This document shows, piece after piece, positions 1 to 5,549 of a stretch of DNA of 5,638 nucleotides. The notes under the pieces are model-generated. The model searched no databases and had not been told where the DNA came from. It saw only the letters and a program-made list of their open reading frames with translations. This DNA is from Actinomycetes bacterium (GTDB lineage Bacteria > Actinomycetota > Aquicultoria > CAJVYJ01), in assembly GCA_030597945.1 (NCBI GenBank), contig JAUVQW010000080.1, positions 1 to 5,638 of the forward strand, written 5' to 3'. The position numbers were made by a program, and so were the translations under genes. Numbering within the stretch: position 1 is the stretch's first letter; every line of letters starts with the position of its first letter.

Positions 1-657
1 AAAAGCCCAAACAAGAACAAGAAATATAGCTGCACCGATCGAGATGTAAATCCCTAACGTTCTAAGTATCTGACTCTGCCTGTTAACGATCGCCTTCCAA
101 ACCATCACAATAAAAATCACAAGAGCCGCTACACCTGTAAGGCGACCTAGCCACATAAGTATTAGACCGATCGTAAATATCGAAGGTATTCCACCTTTTT
201 CAATCAATACGATAGAAGATGGCAGATCTTTGACGGCATTCTCGACTTCACTGCTTAGATTAGGAATAAACCCGACCGCAGTCTTAAGAGGTCCTGTTAT
301 TCCCGAAATATCAATTGCGACAGCTTGAGGTTCACTTGAAGTAAGCGCCACCTGGATCTCACCGGCAACCTCTTCTACCGCCGAAGCGATAAAGTCACTA
401 TTTAGAAGTTCCGCCAGTGTCGGTTGGACAAACTCAGTTGCAAGATCTTTAAGCTCCGGAAAATCGCCAGTAACAATGACGATTATCTCATCAGCAATAG
501 CTTCGCGGACTTGCTCGGTTTTGATGACACCTGCAGCCGTCTCTTTAAATCTTTCCTCATTAAAGATCTGCCTCTCTAACCAAAGCCCAACGCTTGTCAA
601 TAATAAAAAGACGGATACCACCACGGATAGGACGATTATCATCTTCTTCGACATCAT
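1..657 (-). CDS. Multi-pass membrane protein, N-terminal part (3' end off the left edge)
   Basis: No stop codon occurs before the window edge, so only 219 N-terminal residues are visible. Residues about 6-27 form a hydrophobic helix preceded by MMSKK (positive, inside). Residues 28-155 are a mostly helical, acidic, probably extracytoplasmic domain containing EQVREAIADEI (48-58) and repeated short helices. Hydrophobic segments follow at about 158-188 and 199-219. This layout resembles uncharacterised membrane proteins common in Actinobacteria; that is from memory of the family type, not a search. The start is the double ATG at 657/654. An in-frame TGA lies just upstream with no other start after it, so the gene cannot begin earlier. 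The only Shine-Dalgarno-like string (AGAAGG, 671-676 on the complement) is 13 bases from the first ATG and lies in a small hairpin. Function unknown; it is transcribed divergently from the microprotein at 864. Confidence 0.8.
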   Translation of the reverse strand, partial: MMSKKMIIVLSVVVSVFLLLTSVGLWLERQIFNEERFKETAAGVIKTEQVREAIADEIIVIVTGDFPELKDLATEFVQPTLAELLNSDFIASAVEEVAGEIQVALTSSEPQAVAIDISGITGPLKTAVGFIPNLSSEVENAVKDLPSSIVLIEKGGIPSIFTIGLILMWLGRLTGVAALVIFIVMVWKAIVNRQSQILRTLGIYISIGAAIFLVLVWAF

Positions 658-660
658 GAA

Positions 661-675
661 GAAGGTATACCCTTC
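661..675 (-). promoter_or_regulatory. Small hairpin covering the only ribosome-binding-like sequence of the left-edge gene
   Basis: GAAGG (661-665) and CCTTC (671-675) are perfectly complementary around a 5-base loop. In the minus-strand mRNA the AGAAGG string that would serve as Shine-Dalgarno sits in the 5' arm. The stem is only 5 bp, so it may be weak or accidental. Confidence 0.3.
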
Positions 676-719
676 TAAAAAGCTCCATAATCAATAATAA
701 ATAACTGTGGATCCGCGTC

Positions 720-762
720 GCGATTATTTGACTAAATATTTTTCCGTTTTTGTCATAATCGC
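720..762. repeat. Imperfect inverted repeat in the divergent intergenic region
   Basis: GCGATTAT (720-727) is the exact reverse complement of ATAATCGC (755-762). After a 2-base TT bulge, GAC (730-732) also matches GTC (752-754), giving 11 paired positions around a 19-base AT-rich centre. It lies between two divergent genes and its right arm overlaps the proposed -35 of the microprotein promoter, so it could be a regulator site or a transcript hairpin. Confidence 0.4.
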
Positions 763-780
763 TGGTAATTGTGGTCTAAT
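750..780 (+). promoter_or_regulatory. Candidate sigma-70-type promoter of the microprotein gene
   Basis: TTGTCA (750-755) is a 5/6 match to the -35 consensus. TCTAAT (775-780) is a 5/6 match to the -10 consensus and carries an extended TG element at 772-773. The spacer is 19 bp, slightly long, which the extended -10 could compensate. Start of transcription would fall near 787, giving a leader of about 75 bases. Judged by eye only. Confidence 0.4.
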
Positions 781-793
781 ATTTTTTTTGCAT

Positions 794-819
794 GACTTTT
801 TCAAGTTTATAGAAAAGTC
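794..819 (+). promoter_or_regulatory. Leader hairpin before the microprotein gene
   Basis: GACTTTT (794-800) pairs perfectly with AAAAGTC (813-819) around a 12-base loop. It would sit at the very 5' end of the predicted leader, so it could protect the transcript or bind a regulator. It is not a terminator: the T-run (782-789) lies before it, not after it. Confidence 0.35.
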
Positions 820-863
820 TCGCGGGTAACATCAAATTAAGAGAATTTATGGAGGTGCTAATA

Positions 864-1016
864 ATGAAATGGATAAGAGAACACCTGGTATTGACTTCAG
901 TTATAGGGCTTTTGGGGGGACTTTCAATGTTCGCAATTGGATATTTCTACCTGATGGAGGAGAAAAAGACTGAAGAGACAGAAGGGAAAGTAAGATCATT
1001 TAAGAAAGCTGCTTAG
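864..1016 (+). CDS. 50-residue single-pass membrane microprotein, function unknown
   Basis: The reading frame is ATG to TAG, 50 codons. It begins MKWIREH, has one hydrophobic helix at about residues 8-30 (containing GLLGGLSMF, with small-residue spacing that could favour helix packing) and ends in a 20-residue charged tail (MEEKKTEETEG...KKAA). Coding status rests on a near-perfect Shine-Dalgarno, GGAGGT at 851-856, seven bases before the ATG, plus a plausible promoter upstream and a hairpin terminator downstream. An in-frame ATG at 849 would overlap the ribosome-binding site and is less likely. I do not recognise the family. It appears to be its own transcription unit, divergent from the left-edge membrane protein. 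Small proteins like this often regulate or stabilise a larger membrane partner; here that is only a possibility. Confidence 0.72.
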   Translation: MKWIREHLVLTSVIGLLGGLSMFAIGYFYLMEEKKTEETEGKVRSFKKAA

Positions 1017-1029
1017 AATTTATGTTATT

Positions 1030-1048
1030 GGAGTCAATTGCTGATTCC
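1030..1048 (+). other. Short hairpin in the 3' region of the microprotein transcript
   Basis: GGAGTCA (1030-1036) and TGATTCC (1042-1048) can form a 7-bp RNA stem, including one G-U pair, around the loop ATTGC. No T-run follows, so it is not itself a terminator. It lies 14 bases after the stop codon and 20 bases before the terminator stem. Confidence 0.3.
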
Positions 1049-1068
1049 TAACGCATAGAGTCTTTATG

Positions 1069-1115
1069 AAAATAAGCAACAGTCGATCGTTTTAAGTTGA
1101 TTGTTGCTTATTTTT
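1069..1115 (+). terminator. Intrinsic terminator of the microprotein gene
   Basis: AAAATAAGCAACA (1069-1081) is perfectly complementary to TGTTGCTTATTTT (1102-1114), a 13-bp stem. A further six positions inside (GTCGAT against GTTGAT) can pair in RNA with G-U wobbles. The stem runs into TTTTT at 1111-1115. The A-rich left foot means it could in principle work in both directions. It cleanly separates the microprotein from the dioxygenase gene. Confidence 0.75.
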
Positions 1116-1163
1116 ATATAATAACCTGGGTAAAGCCAATACTGAAACAAACCAAGCAAATGA

Positions 1164-1172
1164 TGTTAAAAT
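1164..1172 (+). promoter_or_regulatory. Extended -10 promoter element for a leaderless dioxygenase transcript
   Basis: TGTTAAAAT fits TGnTATAAT with one mismatch (TG at 1164-1165, TAAAAT at 1167-1172). Transcription would start about 7-10 bases later, at or just before the ATG at 1182. No Shine-Dalgarno is present before that ATG, which fits leaderless translation. A weak -35 (CTGAAA, 1142-1147) is present at 19-bp spacing. Confidence 0.5.
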
Positions 1173-1181
1173 ATTAGCGTT

Positions 1182-1964
1182 ATGAAAAGCGAAAACCGGA
1201 TGCCTGTTTTTTTTGTCGGCCATGGATCTCCGCTAAACGCAATAGAAAAAAATTGGATCACAGATGGATGGCGATCAATATCATCAAAACTACCTGAGCC
1301 AAAAGCGATCCTCTGCATTTCTGCACACTGGTTTATAGATGATCTACAGGTCTTAAATACGGAAATACCAAGAACAATACACGATTTTTACGGTTTTCCC
1401 CAAGAAATGTACAGATTTGAATATCCTGCTCCGGGATCGACGACCTTGTCAAAGACCATTTATCGTTTAATTAAATCTAAATCAGCTAATTTCGATGATA
1501 CCTGGGGGCTTGATCATGGTTGTTGGGTGCCGCTATCGATAATTTTTCCAGATGCTAATATTCCGGTTGTCCAGCTGAGCATAGATTATCGACTCTCTAT
1601 AGAAGAACATTATCAACTGGGCAGCGAACTAAAATCCCTAAGAGATGAAGGGGTGCTGATTATCGGGAGCGGAAACATCGTTCACAATCTGTCTAAAATC
1701 GACTGGCTGACACCGGATAGCGGCGCATCCTGGGCTGTCGAATTTAATGAGATATCAAGGGAACTGATTCTGGCACGGGACGATGATAGGCTTATTGATT
1801 ATAGGACTCTGGGAGAGACTGCCGCTCTTTCGATCCCCACATCCGATCATTATCTGCCCCTTCTTTATGTACTCGGCGCCAGTGAAAGAACAGAGCCTGT
1901 GACTATTATAAATGACGGTTGCGTTTTCGGATCTGTCTCGATGACATCGGCTTTAATCGGCTGA
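1182..1964 (+). CDS. DODA-type (YgiD/LigB-like) extradiol aromatic ring-opening dioxygenase
   Basis: The 260-residue length matches E. coli YgiD (4,5-DOPA extradiol dioxygenase), and many YgiD blocks are recognisable: GHGSP (13-17), SAHW (47-50), TIHDFYGFP (65-73), YPAPGS (81-86), WGLDHG (108-113), VVQLSID (129-135), GSGNIVHNL (162-170) and DHYLPLLYVLGA (222-233). The conserved histidines H14, H49, H168 and H223 correspond to the YgiD metal-site and active-site histidines, and H112 is also conserved in the family. Such enzymes use a non-haem divalent metal and O2 to open catechol rings; the cytoplasmic substrate here cannot be told, and DOPA is not implied. An in-frame TAA at 1167-1169 blocks an earlier start. 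Many homologues begin at the equivalent of Met7 (1200), so both starts are possible, but 1182 fits the leaderless promoter. No operon partner is evident. Confidence 0.93.
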   Translation: MKSENRMPVFFVGHGSPLNAIEKNWITDGWRSISSKLPEPKAILCISAHWFIDDLQVLNTEIPRTIHDFYGFPQEMYRFEYPAPGSTTLSKTIYRLIKSKSANFDDTWGLDHGCWVPLSIIFPDANIPVVQLSIDYRLSIEEHYQLGSELKSLRDEGVLIIGSGNIVHNLSKIDWLTPDSGASWAVEFNEISRELILARDDDRLIDYRTLGETAALSIPTSDHYLPLLYVLGASERTEPVTIINDGCVFGSVSMTSALIG

Positions 1965-2000
1965 ACAGCGTTATTCTTAAATCTTTAACAAGCAAGAAAC

Positions 2001-2019
2001 ATTATTGTAGTACGATAAT
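2001..2019. promoter_or_regulatory. 19-bp near-perfect palindrome, candidate operator of the sensor phosphatase gene
   Basis: ATTATTGTAGTACGATAAT has 9-base arms around a central G, with 8 of 9 arm positions complementary (only position 6 against 14 differs, T/G). It ends 33 bases before the phosphatase ATG. GATAAT (2014-2019), a possible -10, is inside the right arm, and TTAACA (1985-1990) is a -35-like string but at an overlong 23-bp spacing. A dimeric repressor bound here would block transcription. The regulator is not identifiable. Confidence 0.45.
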
Positions 2020-2052
2020 GGGTAATCTCTTAGCGGAAACGAACAAAGATTA

Positions 2053-3492
2053 ATGGAAAATAAAATAGTCAATGTGGCAGATCAAAATAGAATAAAAGAT
2101 AACAAGCGCCCGGCGACTGGAGCGATGACTCGAAATTACCTTACCGCCCTTGTCATCTTGGCTGTCCTCGTGATCACATCATCGCTATTACTTCAAGCAA
2201 TAATCGCAACGCAAGAGGGCAGCGCCGCTCAAATAAATATCAGCGGCCGTCAAAGGATGTTATCGCAACGGATCGCCCTCTTCTCTCTTCGACTTGCTGA
2301 CGCCAGAAGCGATAAAGAACGATCAGCCATAAAAGACGATCTTAAAGAAGCTATCGACGAGATGGAAGTAGCTAACCGCGGATTGACGAACGGCGATAAA
2401 GATCTGGGTCTTCCTGACAATATCTCTAAAGAGACCAGTGACATTTTCTTTAAAGAACCCGACGATCTAAATAACAGAATAAACCAGTATCTTGACCAAG
2501 CAAGGGAGTTAGCGATCGATGATCAACCGATCACCCACGATGATCCGCATCTTCAATTTATTCTAAGCGAGTCGGGAAATATCTTAAGAACGCTTGATAA
2601 AGTAGTCGATGTTTTTCAAAAAGAAAGCGAGTCGCAGATCGCCATCTTAGAATCAATAGATATAGTTACCCTATCAGTTATCTCGGCGGTAATCATCGCC
2701 ATCGGTTTCTTTCTATTTCGGCCGATGGTGATAAGAATCGATGAAGAAACAAATAAACTCGTGGAGGCATTCGATCACCAACACCGTATAGCCAGCATCT
2801 TACAACAAAACTTAGTTCCCGAGGATATTCCCCAGCCCGAGGACCTAGAGATAGGCATTTTTTATCAATCAGCAACGAAAGAAGCCGAGGTCGGCGGTGA
2901 TTTTTACGATGTCTTCAGGATCCATGGAAATAAATGGGCGATAGCCGTCGGTGATGTTGCCGGACACGGTATTGACGCAGCCACAGAGACGGCCAGAGTA
3001 AAATATATCTTAAGAGACCGTTCTTACTCCGGAGATTCTCCAGATAGAGTTTTATACAGAATAAATGAGGCCCTCTACAAACAACATCCGGAACGTTTTA
3101 CCGCCCTTACATACTGCGTTTACGATCCTAGCACCTCAACTTTAAAATTAGCGAACGCCGGAAATCCTTATCCATACCTGCTTAGCGATGATAGGTTCTT
3201 AGAGGACACCGGTCTGTTATTGTCAGTCGAACGCAAACAAGACTACCCGCTCGAAACTTTAGAGATAAAAGATGATGAGTTGTTAATCATGTACACAGAT
3301 GGCTTGACCGAGGTCAGGAAAGAAAATGATGAATTTGGAAAAGAACGTGTTGGAGAATTCGTAAAAAATAACAAAGATCTTTCTCTTGATCAACTTCTTG
3401 AAGACCTAATTGAGGAAGCCAGACGTTTCTCCAATGACAACCTTACCGATGACATCTTAGTAGTAGGGCTTCGGAAAAAGAAACAGTCATGA
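2053..3492 (+). CDS. Membrane-bound sensor phosphatase: PilJ/NarX-like sensor with C-terminal SpoIIE/RsbU-type PP2C domain
   Basis: The protein has 479 residues. A helix at about 28-50 and another at 204-223 bracket a helical extracytoplasmic sensor. The sensor opens with AAQINISGRQRMLSQRIA (58-75), a signature of PilJ/NarX-type four-helix sensors. The C-terminal catalytic domain (about 245-475) has the lead-in RIASILQQNLVP (245-256), GGDFYDVF (281-288), GDVAGHG (300-306), YTDGLTE (414-420) and NLTDDILVV (463-471). The metal-binding aspartates expected of PP2C phosphatases are present, so activity is likely. The usual AGH of the AGHxP motif is AGN here (NAGNPYPYLL, 368-377). Family members dephosphorylate STAS-domain anti-sigma antagonists in partner-switching pathways; no such partner is in the window. 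No clear HAMP domain separates helix 2 from the catalytic domain. Start: an in-frame TAA at 2023-2025 limits extension; the Shine-Dalgarno is weak. Confidence 0.9.
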   Translation: MENKIVNVADQNRIKDNKRPATGAMTRNYLTALVILAVLVITSSLLLQAIIATQEGSAAQINISGRQRMLSQRIALFSLRLADARSDKERSAIKDDLKEAIDEMEVANRGLTNGDKDLGLPDNISKETSDIFFKEPDDLNNRINQYLDQARELAIDDQPITHDDPHLQFILSESGNILRTLDKVVDVFQKESESQIAILESIDIVTLSVISAVIIAIGFFLFRPMVIRIDEETNKLVEAFDHQHRIASILQQNLVPEDIPQPEDLEIGIFYQSATKEAEVGGDFYDVFRIHGNKWAIAVGDVAGHGIDAATETARVKYILRDRSYSGDSPDRVLYRINEALYKQHPERFTALTYCVYDPSTSTLKLANAGNPYPYLLSDDRFLEDTGLLLSVERKQDYPLETLEIKDDELLIMYTDGLTEVRKENDEFGKERVGEFVKNNKDLSLDQLLEDLIEEARRFSNDNLTDDILVVGLRKKKQS

Positions 3493-3493
3493 A

Positions 3494-3527
3494 CTTTGCT
3501 CACCTTCTTATAATTGAAAAAGCAAAG
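3494..3527. repeat. Inverted repeat at the convergent gene ends
   Basis: CTTTGCT (3494-3500) and AGCAAAG (3521-3527) are exact reverse complements around a 20-base AT-rich loop, so either transcript could fold here. No T-run follows on either strand, so I do not call it a terminator. It overlaps the stop codon of the kinase gene. Confidence 0.3.
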
Positions 3528-5113
3528 ACTAAGGAAATAGCGCTAAAAAAATATGCCTCGCGAGGAAATTCCAGATAAAATAGTGAAACCGCGCTGATCA
3601 GTAGAGCTATAAAAGCAATCGTTTGGGCTGTAAGGCGACGTCTTCGATTTCCTCTTCTTAGTTCTCTGGTAACACTCTGGGCATCGACTCTAACGCTAAG
3701 CTCACCCTTATTTATTTTTGTCATTGCGTCGTTTACTTGTTTTGGCAGAGTCAACATTATTTGTCCCATAGACTTTATCTCGTTGGTTATTAAACCCATC
3801 ATCTCCTTAGAACCAGGCTTTAACATCTTGTCGACATACGGTTTTGTGGCGGTGACAAAATCGAAGTCCGGATTTAGTCCAGTGGATAGACCCAAGAGAG
3901 TACTTAGAGCCCTTCCTAAAAAAGCGAAGTACGCGGGGACCGTTATCGGTTGGTCGTGGATGATCTGGATAATATCTTCTTCGATATCGACCAGATTATC
4001 GAACGACACGTTTTTAGCATTTATTGTTCCAAATTTTTCAAACATCCAATTTAGAGCGTGGATCACCGGCTCCCTGTCAGCACCAGGCCTAAAAAAACCT
4101 AACTTTCCAAAGGCATCCACCATGATCTCAGCATCCTTCTTGGCAATACCAACTATAGCGTCACGCAGGTCTAACTTAGTCTCATCGGTGATCTGACCCA
4201 CCATACCGAAATCAACAAACTTTATCACCGGTCCGGGAGAGACAAAAAGATTACCAGGATGAGGGTCGGCGTGAAAGAAGCCTTCCTCTAGAACCTGCTT
4301 AAGATAACTCTGAAATACCTCGAACGCGACCGCATGCCTATCGATCCCATTGGCCTCCAGCTCTTCATACTCCGATATCTTTATGCCATCGATCGCTTCC
4401 AAAGTAAGAACATGTGAGGTCGAATAATCCTGATATATCCTCGGGATATAAATGGTCGTAGAATCTTTGAACATCTCTCTAAAGCGGATGGCATTACAGC
4501 CTTCTCGGTAAAAATCAAGCTCATCACCTAAGGTCCGCACAAATTCGGTAACTATTAAGTCTATATCCATTCGCCTGCCAAACCTGGTAAATCGCTTTAC
4601 CCCGCTCATTAGATAAGCAAAAGTGGCCAGATCGATGTCTACCAGCTTTTCAATGCCTGGACGAAGTACTTTGACTGCCACCTTCTCGCCGCTGTCTATC
4701 TTTGCCAGGTGTACCTGTGCTAAAGAAGCGGCGGCTACCGCCTCCTTGTTAAAATCCTTAAATACGTGATGGAGGGGTCGACCGAAGTCATCTTCAACCC
4801 TCTTTCTTATATCTTCAAAAGGGACTTGGGGAACGGTGTCTTGAAGTTTAGCAAGCTCTTGAATGTATTCATCTGGCATGATGTCCACACGGGCGCTAAA
4901 AAACTGCCCTAGTTTTATCAGGACGCCGCCCATCTCGATAGCCGTCTCGCGGAACTGGATAGCCCTTTTTCGATGCCGCTTTGACATCCTATCGCGGGCA
5001 CCTTGACCACCGATCTTCCTAGCTAGCCTTGCCTCCTTCCAGAAATCTCTAACGATCCCAAGAAAGAGCCACGAGAACTTGCGGACGCGTCTTCTCCTAT
5101 TAATCTTATCCAT
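3500..5113 (-). CDS. UbiB/AarF (ABC1/ADCK) family atypical kinase-like protein
   Basis: The protein has 537 residues, a normal length for UbiB/AarF. Family hallmarks are all present: the KxGQ motif in LIKLGQFFSARVDIMP (65-80; K67, Q70), the alanine-rich loop AAASLAQVHLA (127-137) that replaces the kinase glycine loop, the VAVKVLRPGI lysine (K148), the ExD motif (E198, D200), HADPHPGN (281-288; D283, N288) and DFG (301-303). The C-terminus has two close hydrophobic helices (about 497-513 and 519-535), the membrane anchor typical of UbiB, with the catalytic body in the cytoplasm behind arginine-rich RRGNRRRR (486-493). Family members bind ATP and support ubiquinone or other isoprenoid quinone synthesis; here the quinone type is unknown. 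GAGG (5121-5124, complement) lies 7 bases before the ATG. It is downstream of the coiled-coil gene on the same strand and converges on the phosphatase, 7 bp away. Confidence 0.95.
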   Translation of the reverse strand: MDKINRRRRVRKFSWLFLGIVRDFWKEARLARKIGGQGARDRMSKRHRKRAIQFRETAIEMGGVLIKLGQFFSARVDIMPDEYIQELAKLQDTVPQVPFEDIRKRVEDDFGRPLHHVFKDFNKEAVAAASLAQVHLAKIDSGEKVAVKVLRPGIEKLVDIDLATFAYLMSGVKRFTRFGRRMDIDLIVTEFVRTLGDELDFYREGCNAIRFREMFKDSTTIYIPRIYQDYSTSHVLTLEAIDGIKISEYEELEANGIDRHAVAFEVFQSYLKQVLEEGFFHADPHPGNLFVSPGPVIKFVDFGMVGQITDETKLDLRDAIVGIAKKDAEIMVDAFGKLGFFRPGADREPVIHALNWMFEKFGTINAKNVSFDNLVDIEEDIIQIIHDQPITVPAYFAFLGRALSTLLGLSTGLNPDFDFVTATKPYVDKMLKPGSKEMMGLITNEIKSMGQIMLTLPKQVNDAMTKINKGELSVRVDAQSVTRELRRGNRRRRLTAQTIAFIALLISAVSLFYLEFPREAYFFSAISLVFAFSIIRR

Positions 5114-5118
5114 AAAAA

Positions 5119-5124
5119 ATCCTC
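5119..5124 (-). promoter_or_regulatory. Ribosome-binding site of the UbiB/AarF gene
   Basis: The complement reads GAGGAT followed by a T-run to the ATG at 5113. The GAGG core is 7 bases from the start codon and fixes this start. The 92-bp gap (5114-5205) to the preceding gene contains no clear terminator, so read-through from the coiled-coil gene is plausible. Confidence 0.65.
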
Positions 5125-5205
5125 GTCTTTAAATTAAGTTTTTAATAATGAAGGGCACGGTCATATAAGGTGTAATCATTAGTCTGAAAAGATTTCATAA
5201 AGTAT

Positions 5206-5493
5206 TTATTTCTTCTCGATATTTTTTGAAAGATCGGAGATCATTTTTTTTATCTCATCGATCTCGCCTCGAGTGGCGAGACCCATCTCTTTGACAACAT
5301 CTTGCATGTGTTCTTTCATGGCCCCTTGAGTCTCCTGGATCTTCTCTTTGGCTCTTATCTCCATCTCTTTGTGTTCTTTTTTGAACTGCTCCATCCTCTT
5401 CTCACGGCCTTCGGCAAATTCCTTTGATTTCTCTTCCATCTGCTCGGCTGCCTCGTAGGCATATAGAAACAGATACTTAAGTTTTCCAAACAT
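5206..5493 (-). CDS. 95-residue coiled-coil protein, phasin/UbiK-like
   Basis: The protein starts MFGKLKYLFLYAYEAAEQ, then is almost wholly charged alpha-helix (EEKSKEFAEGREKRMEQFKKEH... to residue 65), a probable coiled coil, and ends with VVKEMGLATRGEIDEIKKMISDL (about 66-88). That 'L-x-T/S-R-x-E-I/F-D' turn followed by a short zipper helix is typical of phasin-like granule proteins and also recalls the C-terminal half of UbiK, the small coiled-coil accessory factor of ubiquinone synthesis. There is no signal peptide or membrane helix; residues 6-15 are amphipathic and might touch a membrane or granule. The Shine-Dalgarno GGGAGGT (5499-5505, complement) is 5 bases from the ATG. It lies 92 bp upstream of the UbiB/AarF gene in the same direction, probably co-transcribed. 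No PHA synthase is in view, so a storage-granule role is not supported. The family assignment is by resemblance only. Confidence 0.82.
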   Translation of the reverse strand: MFGKLKYLFLYAYEAAEQMEEKSKEFAEGREKRMEQFKKEHKEMEIRAKEKIQETQGAMKEHMQDVVKEMGLATRGEIDEIKKMISDLSKNIEKK

Positions 5494-5498
5494 GTCAT

Positions 5499-5505
5499 AC
5501 CTCCC
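5499..5505 (-). promoter_or_regulatory. Strong ribosome-binding site of the coiled-coil gene
   Basis: The complement reads GGGAGGT with 5 bases to the ATG at 5493. Another ATG only one base after the GGGAGGT (5496-5498) is too close to be used and opens a different frame. Confidence 0.75.
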
Positions 5506-5510
5506 TTTAA

Positions 5511-5549
5511 AGTATATATAAGTCTACTTGGGTATTTACCCATAAGCAA
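5511..5549 (-). promoter_or_regulatory. Candidate promoter of the coiled-coil/kinase pair
   Basis: On the complement, TTGCTT (5544-5549) and TAGACT (5521-5526) are separated by 17 bp. A better -10, TATACT (5511-5516), lies 10 bp further down but has no good -35 at normal spacing. Either choice puts the start of transcription shortly before the ribosome-binding site. The palindrome at 5529-5542 fills the spacer or lies just upstream, so it would act as an operator. Confidence 0.35.
5529..5542. promoter_or_regulatory. Perfect 14-bp palindrome, candidate operator of the coiled-coil/kinase pair
   Basis: TGGGTATTTACCCA has 6-base perfect arms around TT. It lies 36 bases upstream of the coiled-coil ATG, within the predicted promoter, where a dimeric transcription factor would control both downstream genes. 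The matching regulator is unknown. Confidence 0.45.

Noticed and set aside
476..697. Plus-strand open frame of 73 codons
   Set aside because: It is antisense to the left-edge membrane protein, whose frame is long, open to the edge and has credible membrane helices; this frame has no ribosome-binding site and a serine/threonine-rich shadow composition.
782..819. T-run and hairpin as a terminator before the microprotein
   Set aside because: The eight Ts precede the GACTTTT/AAAAGTC hairpin on the plus strand. Read on the minus strand the run is As, so it does not make an intrinsic terminator either way.
849..863. Earlier in-frame ATG for the microprotein
   Set aside because: This ATG overlaps the GGAGGT ribosome-binding site, which is ideally spaced for the ATG at 864.
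2053..2127. Alternative phosphatase start at Met25 (2125)
   Set aside because: A GGAG lies only two bases before that ATG, too close to work. The 2053 start gives a plausible cytoplasmic N-terminal tail, though its own ribosome-binding site is weak.
2250..2875. Two minus-strand open frames (2250-2444 and 2693-2875)
   Set aside because: Both are antisense to the sensor phosphatase and show no start signals or recognisable protein features.
3783..4196. Plus-strand open frame of 137 codons
   Set aside because: It lies wholly antisense to the kinase-fold core and C-terminal part of the UbiB/AarF gene, whose motifs are intact; no promoter or Shine-Dalgarno was seen.
5355..5549. Minus-strand open frame of 64 codons overlapping the coiled-coil gene
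   Set aside because: It is a shifted frame of the same DNA; the strong GGGAGGT site at 5499-5505 serves the 5493 start instead, and this frame's own ATG at 5549 has no Shine-Dalgarno.
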